A stretch of 64,000 nucleotides of DNA from Magicicada septendecula (GCA_034769895.1 CM068367.1:118767927-118831926), one strand, 5' to 3'. Numbered from the stretch's first letter, positions 23,849 to 35,554 are shown. A program made the numbers and translations. Notes: a model not told the origin generated them from the sequence alone.

Positions 23849-23896
<48 letters not shown>
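23849..23896 (+). repeat. (GT)n microsatellite
   Basis: Uninterrupted GT repeat of about 48 bp. Confidence 0.95.
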
Positions 23897-23897
<1 letters not shown>

Positions 23898-23969
23898 TGA
23901 TCATGACGTTTTGAGCGGAAAACAGGGGTTATAAACAAAAAATATAAGGAGAAAATAACAGGAAAGTAG

Positions 23970-24290
23970 GGGGGGGGCTGTAGACTCTCAAGAATGGACA
24001 GAATTACCAATGTTGAAATAAGAAGGAGAATGAAGGCAGAAAAATCGGTGCTTAGAGTTATTTTGAAGGGAAAAGACTAACATACTATGGGCATGTTAGT
24101 CGAACTGGAAATGACAGGATGATAGTAAGGGTTATGTACTGGCGCCTTTTGGGAAGATGAAGAAAAGGGTGACCTTAGAGGTCCCGGAGAGTTGACGTGA
24201 AGGGGGCGATGAAAAGTCGAGTGCTTAGAGTCGGTGAATGGCAAAATAGAGATTTCTGGACTGTGGATGAGAGGAGTAACATCTGTAAAA
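23970..24290 (+). pseudogene. LINE ORF2 C-terminal fragment
   Basis: The plus strand encodes RLSRMDRITNVEIRRRMKAE, then LKGKRLTYYGHVSRTGNDRM and VRVM, with a later VDVKGAMKSRVLRVGEWQNRD. The 'TNxEVLRRM...YxGHVxR...ND R' arrangement is typical of the C-terminal tail of BovB/RTE-like LINEs. It is short and 5'-truncated, with a shift in the middle. Confidence 0.65.
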
Positions 24291-24818
24291 ATTCTAATTC
24301 CCTAATTCCCATATGTATGTTGGTGGTGGCGGGATGAAGAGAGAAAGAGAGAGAAGGAACCGACGAAAGCCCGTGGTAAGGAGTGGTTCCACATTAACCT
24401 TACTTCCTGGGACTATGGTAATGGACGTCCGATCGTATAGCTTTCTGTCACCATCTGTATCGCGTTCATCTGTACATTCCAGTGACACAGACGTCTAATG
24501 TCAGCAAACTTACGTAATCAGGGATGTCGGCATTTCGTGGAAATTGGTTGTTTTTTTTTTTCTTAGGAAAGTTGTTGAAATGAATAATGTTTCACAAGGT
24601 ACAATTTTCAAATTTGTATGTGATATAGGCCTATAACTTGTTAACTGTAATGCTGAATATGAGTTATCCGTAGTTGGTGGTTACATATTCTGAAGTTTTT
24701 TTTTTCTGAAACTGTTAAGGAACCGTTCAGGAGTGTTCAGCGGTCCATGCGTTTACAGGCATTTTGTCAATAAGGAAAACTTAGAGATAGAGCGAGTAAG
24801 AGAGTGAGTCTGATAGGG

Positions 24819-24819
<1 letters not shown>

Positions 24820-24888
<69 letters not shown>
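24820..24888 (+). repeat. (GA)n microsatellite
   Basis: Uninterrupted GA repeat of about 68 bp. Confidence 0.95.
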
Positions 24889-24891
<3 letters not shown>

Positions 24892-25099
24892 TTAGGCATC
24901 AACCAACAACAGACAAAAATAATGATGTAGGATTTATTTGTTGAAGGAAAATAGGATGATGGTTTACACGTATGCGGGATCGCGCACGGGGGCGTTCATC
25001 CGGCTTTCCATTTGAATGAAAATGGAATTTTTTGGCAACTGTCAGATGAAGTGACAAGAACTGACAGAGAACTGTATTGGATAGCGCGCATCTCCGGCG

Positions 25100-25206
<107 letters not shown>

Positions 25207-25734
25207 ACGTATAACAAGCACCGGCAAGTGATTGGTTCATCACTTTTAAAGGAACGAAGCGAATCGGCTTTGCTGGAGGATTTGTGCGTAGATACGCTGG
25301 CGCGGGCGCATACTACAATTTTCTTTATGTGTTTTGTTGTGCGTTTGCAAAGTGGTTTTGGTTTTGTCAGATGTTGATTTTTCTGTTTTTTCCCCAACTT
25401 CTGTGTAAACGAAAAGTCGAGCCGTCCATTAAATTATCGTTTATACCGGTGTCCAATAAAAAAAATAAAATAAAGAATTTTGGACTAAGACTAAGAGGTG
25501 CAATTTTTTAACCTTATTTATCACCCAGCAATCGATATTGTAAGTGAACTGTATATACTTACGTATGTTGTAAGTTCTTTTAAAGTTGTTACTTGTTTTC
25601 GTGTGCGGTAAAATCATTTTCTCTTTTTCTCATATACTTTGATTCAGGGAGGACGTGTATAAAGGGAACATTTTAAAGTGTATTTAAATGTATTAGGTTC
25701 ACGTGTTAGAAATGCCACGTGTTAGTGCCATTTA

Positions 25735-26010
25735 AGACACAAGAATTGAGATGGTTCGCAGATGTGGCAAGAATGGGAGAAGTAAAACACGTGAAGTGTT
25801 CTAGGAACGGGAAACTAAAGAATACGTGGAACTCTTAGAAAAGCGACAGTAATCAGATAGTCAGTACATTGAAGAAAGGGGGACTCAGCGGGTAAACAAG
25901 ATTTGAAGGAAGTGCATCATAAAGTCATAGAGGTGCAGTGCCGCTATGACGGGTCACATAGAAGAAACTAAGACATAAGGAGAAGAAAACGATAAGAAGG
26001 TATAAGTCAG
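25735..26010 (+). pseudogene. Probable LINE C-terminal fragment
   Basis: ELRWFADVARMGEVKHVK and KLKNTWNS resemble the 'QLRWFGHVxRM...GRPxxTWxDQ' tail of LINE proteins. The remainder is degraded. It lies just upstream of a clearer LINE piece at 26195-26930 in the same orientation, but it contains the same part of the protein, so it is a separate insertion. Confidence 0.4.
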
Positions 26011-26194
26011 TCTACCTTTGAAGTTGACTTGTCGTTTTGTTTTACTCCAGTAAACCGAAAAGTCGGTCTGCTCGTCATTTATTTGGGACCCACTAACGTT
26101 TTTTGTTGTACATAGTTTTATGTATTTTTAACGTATTATTCATGCACGGCTTGATGACGTAGTTACTTATCTTAAGAAGCCAACACGACGTAAA

Positions 26195-26930
26195 ACAGGA
26201 TTTCTTGAGTCTAGAAGAGGCCGCAACGAATTTAGGTCTAGAAGTATACACTGGAAAGCCCAAATATATGTTAAGAGGCAGTAAAATACAAGAGAGAAGA
26301 GCACCCCTGGTAATTGGAGGACACAGATTTCAAAAGGTTGAAAAATTTAAATACCTGGGCTCCAGTTACTGAGGTCAACATTATGGCGAAGAAATAAAAG
26401 AGAGGATATCTGCTGGAAACAGATGGCACTTCTTCCTACAAGGAATATTTAAGTGTAAAACCATAAGCAAGCAGAGCAACCAAGATTCGTCTCTATAAAA
26501 CAGTTCTTAAGCCAGTGGTCATGTATTGATCCGAAACTTGGACAGTGACGGTGACAGAGGAAGAGTGGTTGCGCAGGTGGGAAAGAAAAGTCCTGTGGAG
26601 GATATTTGGTGCAGTGAACGTCCGTGGAGCATTGGGAATAAGAACGAACGCAGAAATCCAGCAAATCTATGGAGAACCAGATATCGTCACTGACGTAAAG
26701 AAGAGTAGAATCAGGTGGGGAGGGCATCCACATTGAAGAAAATTTTTACGGTGAGGCGTGGTGAAAAAGAAGGAGGGGTCGGCCCAGAAAACGACGGGTC
26801 GATGATCTTGAGGACGATCTGCGCAGGCTCGGTGTACGAAGATGGAGACTGAGAGCAGAGGATCGAGACGACTGGAGGCGGATTATCCAGGAGACCAAGA
26901 CTCTTCAAGAGCTGTAGCGCCAATTAAAGA
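26195..26930 (+). pseudogene. LINE ORF2 3' fragment (RT thumb to stop codon)
   Basis: Read in order: LGLEVYTGKPKYMLRGSK, GHRFQKVEKFKYLGSSY, SETWTVTVTEEEWLRRWERK, IRTNAEIQQIYGEPDIVTDV, RPRKRRVDDLEDDLRRLG and AEDRDDWRRIIQETKTLQEL, followed by a stop. This is the C-terminal third of a LINE reverse transcriptase protein that ends naturally, followed by a short AAG-rich tail. Two or three stops and shifts interrupt it (for example after LGSSY and after GGHPH). The copy is 5'-truncated, as usual for LINEs. Confidence 0.85.
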
Positions 26931-27039
26931 AGAAGATTCATGCATGGCTAACTTCAAGTTCTTTTACACTTCTGTTAACTTTCGTCACTAATCTCGTGGT
27001 CACTATATATTGTCTTTACTTGCCTTCGATCTCTTGCCC

Positions 27040-27960
27040 CCTTCAAAATTTAATTCGGAAAAAACGCTTGTAGACCCAGCGGTACAACCTTGTGGCTAAA
27101 GTATCGTGACTCCACTTGCAAAGTGAAGCGTCACATGCATGAGAACAGTAACAGATGACTGTATGGTGACCGGAGACTCGAAAGGCTAGAGAAAGGGAAA
27201 CGATTATATACATAAGACGATTATACGTATTATATTGATAATAAATAACAATATTTTTAAGTTTTCGCAAGAATATATTTTTTAATTTGTTTTACACTGT
27301 TTTGACAGTACTTTATACTGTTATCATTTCCTATCAGATGATATTAAAATGTATAAACAAAAATTAAAAGATGTAGGCTATTGTTGTAAAAAGTAAAAAG
27401 TATTATTTATTATCAATAATTATAAATAAGAATTAATTGTAATTCACAAATTAATAAAATATATTCTTGTAAAAAAGTTTTATTATTATTAATAATAGTA
27501 TATGTAGATAATCCAGGTGAAAAAGTCACTTTACATTTGATCTGTATTAGAAACTATTTTTTAATTTAGTTTGTATTATAATCTCCCCAGCAAGGGTAAT
27601 CGGTAATATTTAATGGTCGATTGAAAAGTGACATATAGGATGTGCTGCCATTGAAGGATCTCCGTTACAGACAAGTGTTACAGCTTTATAAATGATTACA
27701 TATTGTTTTGAAACAGTCGCCACAACTTAATAAAATCACCAAGTCACTGGGTTTGAAACGTTTATTTTGCCACCTTATTGGGCTATCAATAAAATTCGGG
27801 CTGAACACTAAGTCATTATGTAAATTCTGTTATCAGACAGAAATACTGTATTTTTTCTTCGTCTATTTTCACTCGGTGATTTTCTTTTGTTACTATTTTG
27901 GTAACTAATTTTGGGCTTCATATAAATAAATCCTTGTGTATTTATTTTTCTTTGAAAAAT
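27040..27960. other. AT-rich stretch without recognised features
   Basis: Several small frames under 80 codons with no domain; simple A/T runs. Nothing else seen. Confidence 0.5.
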
Positions 27961-28039
27961 TGAGATCGGAGAGCCAGAAAGTTAAGATTTGAATTCTCAT
28001 AATTGTATAACATTGTAAAGACATGAGAAAATGAGTCCC

Positions 28040-28300
28040 GGCGAATTTCACCTTCTCGTGTTTTTATTTTTAACGAAATCGTGGTGTTCGTTCTGCGTGC
28101 TTCGTGCGCGTATGTGGACATCAGTCCGAACGAACGAATGCACGTTCCGTAATTTCGCCTTACGCTGTTTACGTGGGAGGAGGCCGCGCCGGGGTGGTAA
28201 TTTATTTCGAGTTTTGTGTTATGCGACGAAACCACGCGACCGAGTACCCACCTTCTCTCGGCTGCCTCGTCCGTGACATTAAACACTAACTTGTTTCCGC
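28040..28300. promoter_or_regulatory. CpG-rich block, possible regulatory island
   Basis: CpG density is clearly above the flanks, including CGGCGAATTTC and GGCCGCGCCGGGG. All six frames carry only short overlapping ORFs. A promoter or enhancer island is possible but nothing specific supports it. Confidence 0.2.
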
Positions 28301-28397
28301 TGTGTAAAAGCATGCATGCATGCAGGCAGACCGGCAGGGGGTTGATCCTCCTCTCCCGCTTATGTAAAATATTGCTGCACTCTTTGACGTCGATAAG

Positions 28398-28417
28398 AGA
28401 GAGAGAGAGAGAGAGAG
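28398..28417 (+). repeat. Short (GA)n microsatellite
   Basis: GA repeat of about 20 bp. It lies inside the longest open frame of the window (minus strand, 28286-28813), which is low-complexity Ser/His/Leu and not accepted as a gene. Confidence 0.85.
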
Positions 28418-29417
28418 CGTGTAAGAAGAAGATTGATAGGACGAATAATCAGATAAGGTGAAATTGATATTGTGATGTGCTGCGTAGCACGCGCTGGGGT
28501 GAGTCGGGTGGAGGTAGCTAGCTAATGTAATAGATGGATGATGGACCCGATATTCAGGAAAGAGAGAGTGGTGTTGGAGGTGGTAGTAGTGAAGGTGAAA
28601 CAAAAGGGAAAGTAAAGGAAAGGAACGAGTAGAGAGGAGGGTGGATGTGGGGTGGTGAACAGGCGGGAGGCGATCTGATGAAGCGGCAGCAGTGTTTATG
28701 ATGTGGGACGAAGGTGGAGTGCGGGGCGGGGTGGGAGAGTTATAAAAAAGTATCGCTCGGCGTAACACGCAAACGAAAGGAACGTTTAAAAAACGGAAGA
28801 AAAGAGTGATCATGCCGATAGCAAATAAGAAGTATAAATAAATACGTGAGAATAAGTGGGGAAAAATGTATAGTCACGCCCGTGTTTTTTTTAATCGTTT
28901 CTGAATTCTTTCGTGCGAAAGAAAGAGAAAACCCAACTGGGGTAATGGCAGGCAATAGCGAGCGATAATGAAATTGCTTCTGCTATGATCTACAGCATTG
29001 TTGTTTTTCGTTAGTAATTTCCGCCCTTAATGTATGTTGTTTGTTTTTCTGTGCGTCTCCTGCGCTTTAGCTTCCTGTTTGTCTTTCGTTATACCACGTC
29101 TTTCTCTCGCTTTCTATTACTCTTCTGTCTGTTCCTTTAGATCACGTTTCCCAAACAACCGTACTGTAATTTATGGATATACTGCAACGTAATTTATGGA
29201 TATCATCGAAATACTTTGCTGTTGTACGTGTTTTCCACGTCTTCTCCGCCTGTATAAAGGGTGCGTTAGCGAAAATTTTGATTAAAAATTGATGTCGCCA
29301 CTCAAATCCATCCACAGTTCCGTCTCAGTTTGACGTCCACGGACACTTCCAGCCACTGTCAACTTTCTTGTCCCAATCCTGTGTTCGCGTGGTACACAGT
29401 ACAACCTTATATCACTT

Positions 29418-29767
29418 AATACAAGAGTTATGGTGTCCGGGCTATTGGACCGTGGTCGATTGCTTTGATATGTCATTTCGTAGACGTTTTGGCCACCCAA
29501 CGGAGGCGTTCTTTAGTAGAGAAAGTTTTTTAAATATTCGACAAAGGGCCGAACGTGTCCGTGAACGAGGCGAAAGCAAAAAGTTAGGGGGAAACGGGGT
29601 TCCCCCTATATAACATATATATAAAGCGCTGCACTAGCCAGTTAGAAGCACCACTGCGTTACAGCTCTCTACTGAAGCAGGTGGATGACCGAAGCGTGTA
29701 GAAAATAACATATTAAACAATCGACCGTAGCCCAATAGCCCGGATATCATAAACTCTTTTATTAATG
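29418..29767. mobile_element. Palindromic element P2 with hammerhead-like motifs
   Basis: The left arm (29418 to about 29520) and the right arm (about 29663-29767, reverse) match over about 105 bp. Shared blocks include AGAGTT, CCGGGCTATTGG, GGTCGATTG and TATGT. Motifs: minus strand 29484-29516 (CTAAAGA, short stem, AAAACG) and plus strand 29672-29697 (CTGAAGC, GGTG..., GACC, GAAGCG). The centre contains a TATATATAAAG box at about 29612-29624 and a GGGGGAAACGGGGTTCCCCC hairpin at about 29588-29607. No protein frame. It fits a non-autonomous retroelement with inverted terminal copies; the family link to Penelope-like elements is inferred. Confidence 0.65.
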
Positions 29768-29794
29768 ACTCCTGCCGGTGACAGCCTATGAAAC

Positions 29795-30410
29795 ATCATC
29801 ACCACCACCACCACCCCCATCATCATCATCATCACTCCAAGGACTAGGCCTTAGACCTGTTCCGGAACCCATCTCCTCCTCGGTCTACCGACATCTCTCT
29901 TTCCAGTAGGGTGATAACCCAAGGCAGTTACAGGTAGACGGATATTAGGCATGCGATTCAAGTGTTCACACCATCTCCTTCTGTGGTCTTCAGTCTTCTG
30001 GTGCAATGATACAATGTTTAAATCGCGTCTAATATCCTCGTTCCTTCTCCGATCCAAGAGAGAACAACCTTGCGTCCCTCTTAGAAATTTCATTTCGGCT
30101 GTCTGAATCCTCTGCACTTCCGTTTTACCATGAGTTCATGTCTCGCTAGCATACAGGAATGTGGGGACAGCCACAGTTTTATAAAATTTCATACGGGTAT
30201 CCTTCCGTGTTTTAATTTTCAGGTGCCTATGAATCGTTCCACAGATGCGTCTAAATTTTGTTAGCTTACTATCCCAATCAATATCAGTTCCATATGAGGT
30301 ATTAAAACCCAGATAATTAAAATGACTAACCTGATCCAAAATCTGATTATTCACGACTATCTGTGTTCTTATAGGATACGTACGAAATAGACTATAACTT
30401 TTTCGACAGT
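29795..30410 (-). pseudogene. RTE-like LINE, 3' part with ATG/GTG-rich tail
   Basis: Minus-strand frames give RKSYSLFRTYPIRTQIVVNN, then QILDQVSHFNYLGFNTSYGT (thumb 'FNYLG'), MKFYKTVAVPTFLYASET, IQTAEMKFLRGTQGCSLLD and KRDVGRPRRRW. The order matches the LINE at 18280-18965. Only a shift near 30120-30135 separates the two longest frames, so this is one of the better-kept LINE pieces. The plus-strand ATC/ACC repeat at 29795-29836 is its 3' tail. 5'-truncated near 30410. Confidence 0.88.
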
Positions 30411-31380
30411 ACGAGAAAAATCTTCAAAAGTACTTGTCGGTTCTGCAGCCAGTGCTGTCATATTTGCACTTACTAAAGACCTGCTTCTTCTCTGTACTCC
30501 GCGGTACAGACTGTGTTAGACATTCGTTCACTGGTGCCACATGTTCTGTAGTATGTCTCCATGTGCTCCCTCCCATTTCTTTCGTTGGTCGACTTTGTCT
30601 TTTGACAGTTTTCTTTAGGTGAGGTTAATAATCCGTTTTCTAACAGGTCACCCGAACGATTGTTCATAGTTTTCGTTAAGTTCACCACCATTAGTCGTTC
30701 GCCGAGTGCAACGTGGGTCTCCTGTCTGTAATTGTTTTACCTGGGACAGTACGCCCTTCTGTATCCGGGTCTCCATGCAGAACATGTAGCATTTGTCCAT
30801 GTTCTTTTTAAAGGAAACACAACTTAACCTTGCTTGTTAATACAAAGAGTAATTTTCAGGGCCGATACAGGTTATTACTTTTATATGAACAAGATCACGG
30901 TTGGTACCCAAAATACAAAAATGAAATTTTATAGACCGCTGACGCGACCATCGATAAATATACAGCAGAAACGGTTACATAATAACTAAACGGTGATATA
31001 AATCTGCTGAGGAGATTTGAACAGAAAATACTTAGGACTATTGTCCTAAGGACTATATTAGTAAGGAGCTTATGGAAACTAGGGAAAAATAGAGTTAGAG
31101 ATGATATAAAGACTACAGCGATGGTGGTATTGACAAATCAGTCAGCCCTTGTAAGGAACAAGACTAAAATGACGTTAGTTTTAAGAGATAAAACTAGAAT
31201 AGCAGTTCTTTTATGGGACAAAACAACACGAAACGCATATATACATGGGTAATATATGTATATATATTATATATACATATATATGGGCTCCCGAGTAAGA
31301 ATAGGAATTCCTCTGTGGCTGTGAACGTTTTATGAATTTATCGTTTGTTGTTTCCAGCCTTTCATTAGTCCGGTTGTTTG
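30411..31380. other. Unassigned sequence with an AT palindrome
   Basis: No coding region recognised. Around 31230-31285 an ATATATGTATATAT-type imperfect palindrome could form a hairpin. Confidence 0.4.
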
Positions 31381-31384
31381 TCTG

Positions 31385-31620
31385 TGAGCGCGCTTGCGCG
31401 TCCACATTTCGAACCGTTGTTGCCAGTGCGCGATGTAATTGACAAATAACAGAAATGATTGATTATTTTTAAATAGGCGCGCCCGGCTGGTCCCGCTCGT
31501 GTGGGTGCGGCGGCGCGTACTCAAAATAATAAAGCGCATAATAAGGGCTGGCACCGCGACAGCTCGACGGGGGTTATTAATGACGGACGGGGAAGCTGTG
31601 CACATCCCTCTCCATCCACT
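31385..31620. promoter_or_regulatory. CpG-rich block with homeodomain-type sites
   Basis: This is GC-rich sequence (GGCGCGCCCGGCTGG, GGCGGCGCG) in an AT-rich surrounding. Just upstream, 31432-31475 contains TAATTGACA and ATGATTGATTATTTTT, which resemble Pbx/Exd-Hox and Meis/Hth binding sites. This composition would suit a promoter or enhancer island. There is no direct evidence of a gene. Confidence 0.25.
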
Positions 31621-31633
31621 CCCATTCGTCTCC

Positions 31634-31634
31634 T

Positions 31635-31672
<38 letters not shown>
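31634..31672 (+). repeat. (TAC)n microsatellite
   Basis: About 13 TAC units. The 152-codon plus-strand frame over it is a by-product. Confidence 0.95.
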
Positions 31673-31820
31673 GTACAGTACCTACTTACTATCCAGTTCA
31701 CTTCAGTACCAGCTCTCATATTTTACTTTATTCCTACCTTCCCCCTCCACCTCCAACATCTCACGTCTCCGTCTTCTGCCTTCCCTTGCCCAGTATATCC
31801 CACTTAACCGTTCTGTTAAC

Positions 31821-31829
<9 letters not shown>

Positions 31830-31859
<30 letters not shown>
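31830..31859 (+). repeat. (GT)n microsatellite
   Basis: GT repeat of about 30 bp. Confidence 0.95.
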
Positions 31860-32291
31860 GTATTCGTTTTGTTGTTGGCGTCGGCATCATTATCCGCCGT
31901 CTTTTCTTTGCCGTTTTTTTGTACCTGTGCTGATGATGGAAAGCACTGCTTACGAATGAAGTAACAATATAAAAAGAAGAGTCTGAATGCCGTGACCTAT
32001 TGAGCGCCGACGTGAGTTGAAAGCAGTTTTACTTTTTTTTTTTTAATTATTAGTTGCCAGCCTTGCTGTAAAATCGAGACTCGGCGTTTTAAAAATTGGT
32101 AGTCGTGCACGCTCGATTCTTACGGTCAAATCATGGCCCAAGATTTAAGCTGTTCAGAGGCGTAATACCAATGACCTTAGTAAATTTCAAAATAATAATA
32201 TCCCATCAACTTCTGCTGAAGACAATGAAGTAGTGACAGTGGACACCAATTACTAGTAGACTAATTACGAAACACAAAATTTTCAGCTCAA

Positions 32292-32745
32292 ACAAATATC
32301 GGTATGGAGAACCATACATGGCTTCTATGTTCTAAGATTTATATTTAAAATCATTTACGAAATGAAATGTTTCCATAGAAACTACTTCTTTCCACTTATT
32401 GCTTCAGCCTTAACCACAGTACTGTGGTCACTAACGTATACCACCACACGTTATCGCACTCGATTTTCACTGATGATGGCAGTCGACGGCACTGCCGAAA
32501 CGTCTGGTTTTGCAGAAAACATTGGACTACGGCCAAACAGCCCGGGAACGAATTTTAACAACAAACTACTACTTTGTTGCCGATAACGTAGTACACGTAT
32601 AAAAATTATCCCCTCCCCCTTCAACTATAATTTTCATTTATAGAAAATAACCCCCACCCCGTTCAACTAGCCTCTTCAATTATAGATATTTCATCTACGT
32701 TTCTACAGTGGATTATTAAGATCTTCTTATCAGGATACTTTATTT
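32292..32745 (+). mobile_element. 5' module of the satellite-bearing element (long form)
   Basis: It starts TATCGGTATGGAGAACCATA, contains the ACTTCCATATTC-related block (here GGCTTCTATGTTC) and AAGATTTATATTTAAAATC, and then a segment carrying a hammerhead-like core (32470-32504). It ends near ATTAAGTACTTTACT, where the tandem repeats begin. Related modules start at about 34722, 36571, 38560, 41350 and 47278, most lacking the middle segment. No frame with a domain. Confidence 0.75.
32470..32504 (+). ncRNA. Hammerhead-ribozyme-like core
   Basis: CTGATGA, T, then GGCAGT paired with ACTGCC around a 7-base loop, then GAAAC and GTC. The conserved boxes CUGAUGA and GAAA of the hammerhead are present and flank a perfect 6-bp helix. 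One extra base lies between the first box and the helix compared with the classical core, so catalysis is uncertain. A second copy is at 38732-38766. Confidence 0.45.
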
Positions 32746-34710
32746 ATCAAAATTAAGTACTTTACTCTTGTTAAAACAAAAAATGTTTCAGGTAAACTGC
32801 CCTTTCCCCGTAACCGATCTTCACCAAAATCAGTAGACCTTGACTCTTCTACAACTCGGGCACGTATGTAAAAAATTATTTGATTCTGTTTGAATTTACG
32901 GCAGTTATCGTTCGTCATGAAAAAATTTCTCTTGTTACAACATAAAATGTTGCAGGTAAACTACCCTTTCCTTTAACCGATCTTCACCAAACTCAAAAGA
33001 CCTTGATTACTCTACAATTTAGGGATGTATGCAAAAACTTATTTGATTATGTTTGAATTTACGGCAGTTATCGTTCGTCATAGAAAAAATTAACCTTATT
33101 ATCACATAAAACGTTGCAGGTAAACTACCCCTTTCTCGTAACTGATCTTCACCAAAATCAATAGGTCTTGAGTCCTCTACAATTCAGAGATGCATGCAAA
33201 ACATTATTTGATTCTGTTTTAATGTGCGGCAGTATCGTTCGTCATAGAAACAATTACTCTTGTTAAAACATTAAAGGTGGCAGGTAAACTACCCCTTTCC
33301 CTTAACCGATCTTCACCAAAATCAACAGACATTGAGTTCTCTATAGCTCAGGAAGGTATGCAAAACATTATTTGATTCTGATTGAATTTACGACAGTTAT
33401 CATTCGTCATAGAAAAAAATACCCATGTCAAAACATAAAACGTTGCTGGTAAACTACACCTTTCCCGTAACCGATCTTCACCAAAAACAGTAGGTCGCGA
33501 GAACTCTACAATACAGGGCTGCTTGCAAAAAATAATTTGATTCTGTTTGAAATTGCGGCTATTATCGTTTGCCATAGAAAATACCCTTGTTAAAACATAA
33601 AACGTTGCAGGTAAACTACCCCTTTCCCTTAACCGATCTTCACGAAAATCAACAGACATTGAGTTCTCTATAGCTCAGGAAGGTATGCAAAACATTATTT
33701 GATTCTGATTGAATTTACGACAGTTATCATTCGTCATAGAAAAAAATACCCATGTCAAAACATAAAAAGTTGCAGGTAAACTACCCCTTTCCCGTAACCG
33801 ATCTTCACCAAAAACAACAGGTCGTGAGAACTCTACAATACAGGGCTGTATGCAAAAAATAATTTGATTCTGTTTGAATTTGCGGTTATTATCGTTTGCC
33901 ATAGAAAATACCCTTGTTAAAACATAAAACGTTGCAGGTAAACTACCCCTTTCCCTTAACCGATCTTCACCAAAAACAATAGGGCTTGAGAACTCTACAA
34001 TTCAGGGCTGTATGCGACACATTATTTGATTCTGTTTAAATTTGCGGCTGTTATCGTTTGCCATAGAAAAAAAATTACCTTTGATAAAAAAACGTTGCAG
34101 GTAAACTACCCCTTTCCCTTAACCGAGCTCCACCAAAAAACAATAGGTCTTGAGTACTCTACAAATCAGGGCTGTATGCAAGAAATTATTTGATTCTGTT
34201 TGAATTTGCGGCTGTTATCGTTTGCCATAGAAAATACCCTTGTTAAAACAAAAAAAGTTGCAGGTAAAGTACCCCTTTCCCTTAACCGATCTTCACCAAA
34301 AACAATAGGTCTTGAGAACGCTACAATTCAGAGTTGCATGCAAAATATTATTTGATTATGTTTGAATTTGCGGCTGTTATCGTTTGCCATAGAAAATACC
34401 CTTGTTAAAACATAAAACGTAGCAGGTAAACTACCCCTTTCCCTTAACCGATCTTCATCAAAAACAATAGGTCGTGAGAACTCTACAATTCAGGGCTGTA
34501 TGCAAAAAATAATTTGATTCTGTTTGAATTTGCGGGTATTATCGTTTGCCATAGAAAATACCCTTGTTAAAACATAAAATGTTGCCGGTAAACTACCCCT
34601 TTCCCTTAACCGATCTTCACCAAAATCAACAGACATTGAGTTCTCTATAGCTCATGAAGGTATGCAAAACATTATTTGATTCTGATTGAATTTTCGGCAG
34701 TTATCATTCG
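32745..34710. repeat. Satellite array A: 12 units of about 162-165 bp
   Basis: Each unit contains GTTGCAGGTAAACTACCCCT, AACCGATCTTCACCAAAA, ACTCTACAATTCAGGGCTGT, TTTGATTCTGTTTGAATTTG and GTTATCGTTTGCCATAGAAA. Unit anchors (GTAAACT) are at about 32792, 32958, 33120, 33283, 33448, 33610, 33775, 33937, 34099, 34263, 34424 and 34588. Because many spacings are multiples of three, the minus strand stays open across neighbouring units, giving peptides such as FGEDRLRERGSLPATFYV; I treat those as by-products. Confidence 0.95.
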
Positions 34711-34721
34711 TCATAGAAATA

Positions 34722-35220
34722 TCGGTATGGAGAACCATACATGACTTCCATATTCTAAGATTTATATTTAAAATCATTTTCAGCCAAACAGCCAGGGAAG
34801 GAATTTTAACAAAAAAATACTTCTTTGTTGCCAATAACGTAGTACACATATAAAAAAAAATTATCCCCTCCCCCTTCAACTATAATTTTGATTTATAGAA
34901 AATTACCCCCAGCCCGTTCAACCTCTTCATTTTAGCCTCTTCAATTATAGATATATCATCTACGTTTCTACAGTGGATTATTAAGATCTTATCAGGATAC
35001 TTTATCAAAATTAAGTACTTTACTCATGTTACAACAAAAAATGTTTCAGGTAAACTGCCCTTTCCCCGTAACCGATCTTCACCAAAATCAACAGACATTG
35101 AGTTCTCTATAGCTCAGGCACATATGTAAAAAATTATTTAATTCTGTTTGAATTTACGGCAGTTATGGTTCGTCATATAAAAAATTACCCATGTTAAAAC
35201 ATAAAACATGAGATTTATAA
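34722..35220 (+). mobile_element. Second 5' module (deleted form) plus one satellite unit
   Basis: TATCGGTATGGAGAACCATA and the ACTTCCATATTC block at 34722-34760, AAGATTTATATTTAAAATC, then a jump to the CAAACAGCCAGGGAAGGAAT block and the CCCCTCCCCCTTCAACTATA block. A single satellite unit follows (anchor at about 35051). The hammerhead-like segment present in the copy at 32292 is missing here. Confidence 0.75.
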
Positions 35221-35279
35221 AACATATCTAAGATTTATATTTAAAATCATTTTTGAAATAAAATATTTTCATAGAACCT

Positions 35280-35470
35280 ACTAACGCTGGGGAAATCTGA
35301 GGAGCCAATCAGAGTTGGGCCTACCTGTCACTCTGCTGAATTTGGTGGAAAGCCCTGTCACTGTCGTCAAAGTATCAGCCTTGACAGGGTCCTCTTTTTC
35401 TGCAAAATGGGAGAGGCTTGAGATGGAGTGAGTGACATGGTCCCCACCTCAATGAAGAACCCATTGTTTT
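35280..35470. other. Unassigned 190-bp block between two satellite elements
   Basis: This piece (from about CTAACGCTGGGGAAATCTGA to AATGAAGAACCCATTG) is GC-richer and unrelated to the satellite or its modules. It contains GTCACTCTGCTGAATTTGG and TCAGCCTTGACAGGGTCCTC and has no open frame of note. It is probably the end of another inserted repeat. Confidence 0.4.
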
Positions 35471-35554
35471 ATAAAAATATATTTAAATTTTGAAAACTGA
35501 AAATTCTTTTCTTGTTGTAAATATTTATATTTTATAATCAAAATGACTTTATTT

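Noticed and set aside
28286-28813. 175-codon minus-strand frame, the longest in the window
   Set aside because: Low-complexity Ser/His/Leu-rich translation crossing a GA microsatellite, with no domain. It looks like chance in purine-rich DNA.
31501-31959. 152-codon plus-strand frame
   Set aside because: Driven by (TAC)n and (GT)n repeats giving poly-Thr and poly-Cys-Val. An overlapping 102-codon frame is equally open.
33348-33902. Minus-strand peptides of 75-103 residues across satellite units
   Set aside because: They stay open only because unit spacing is often a multiple of three. Units with other spacings break them, and no conserved protein ends or domains exist.
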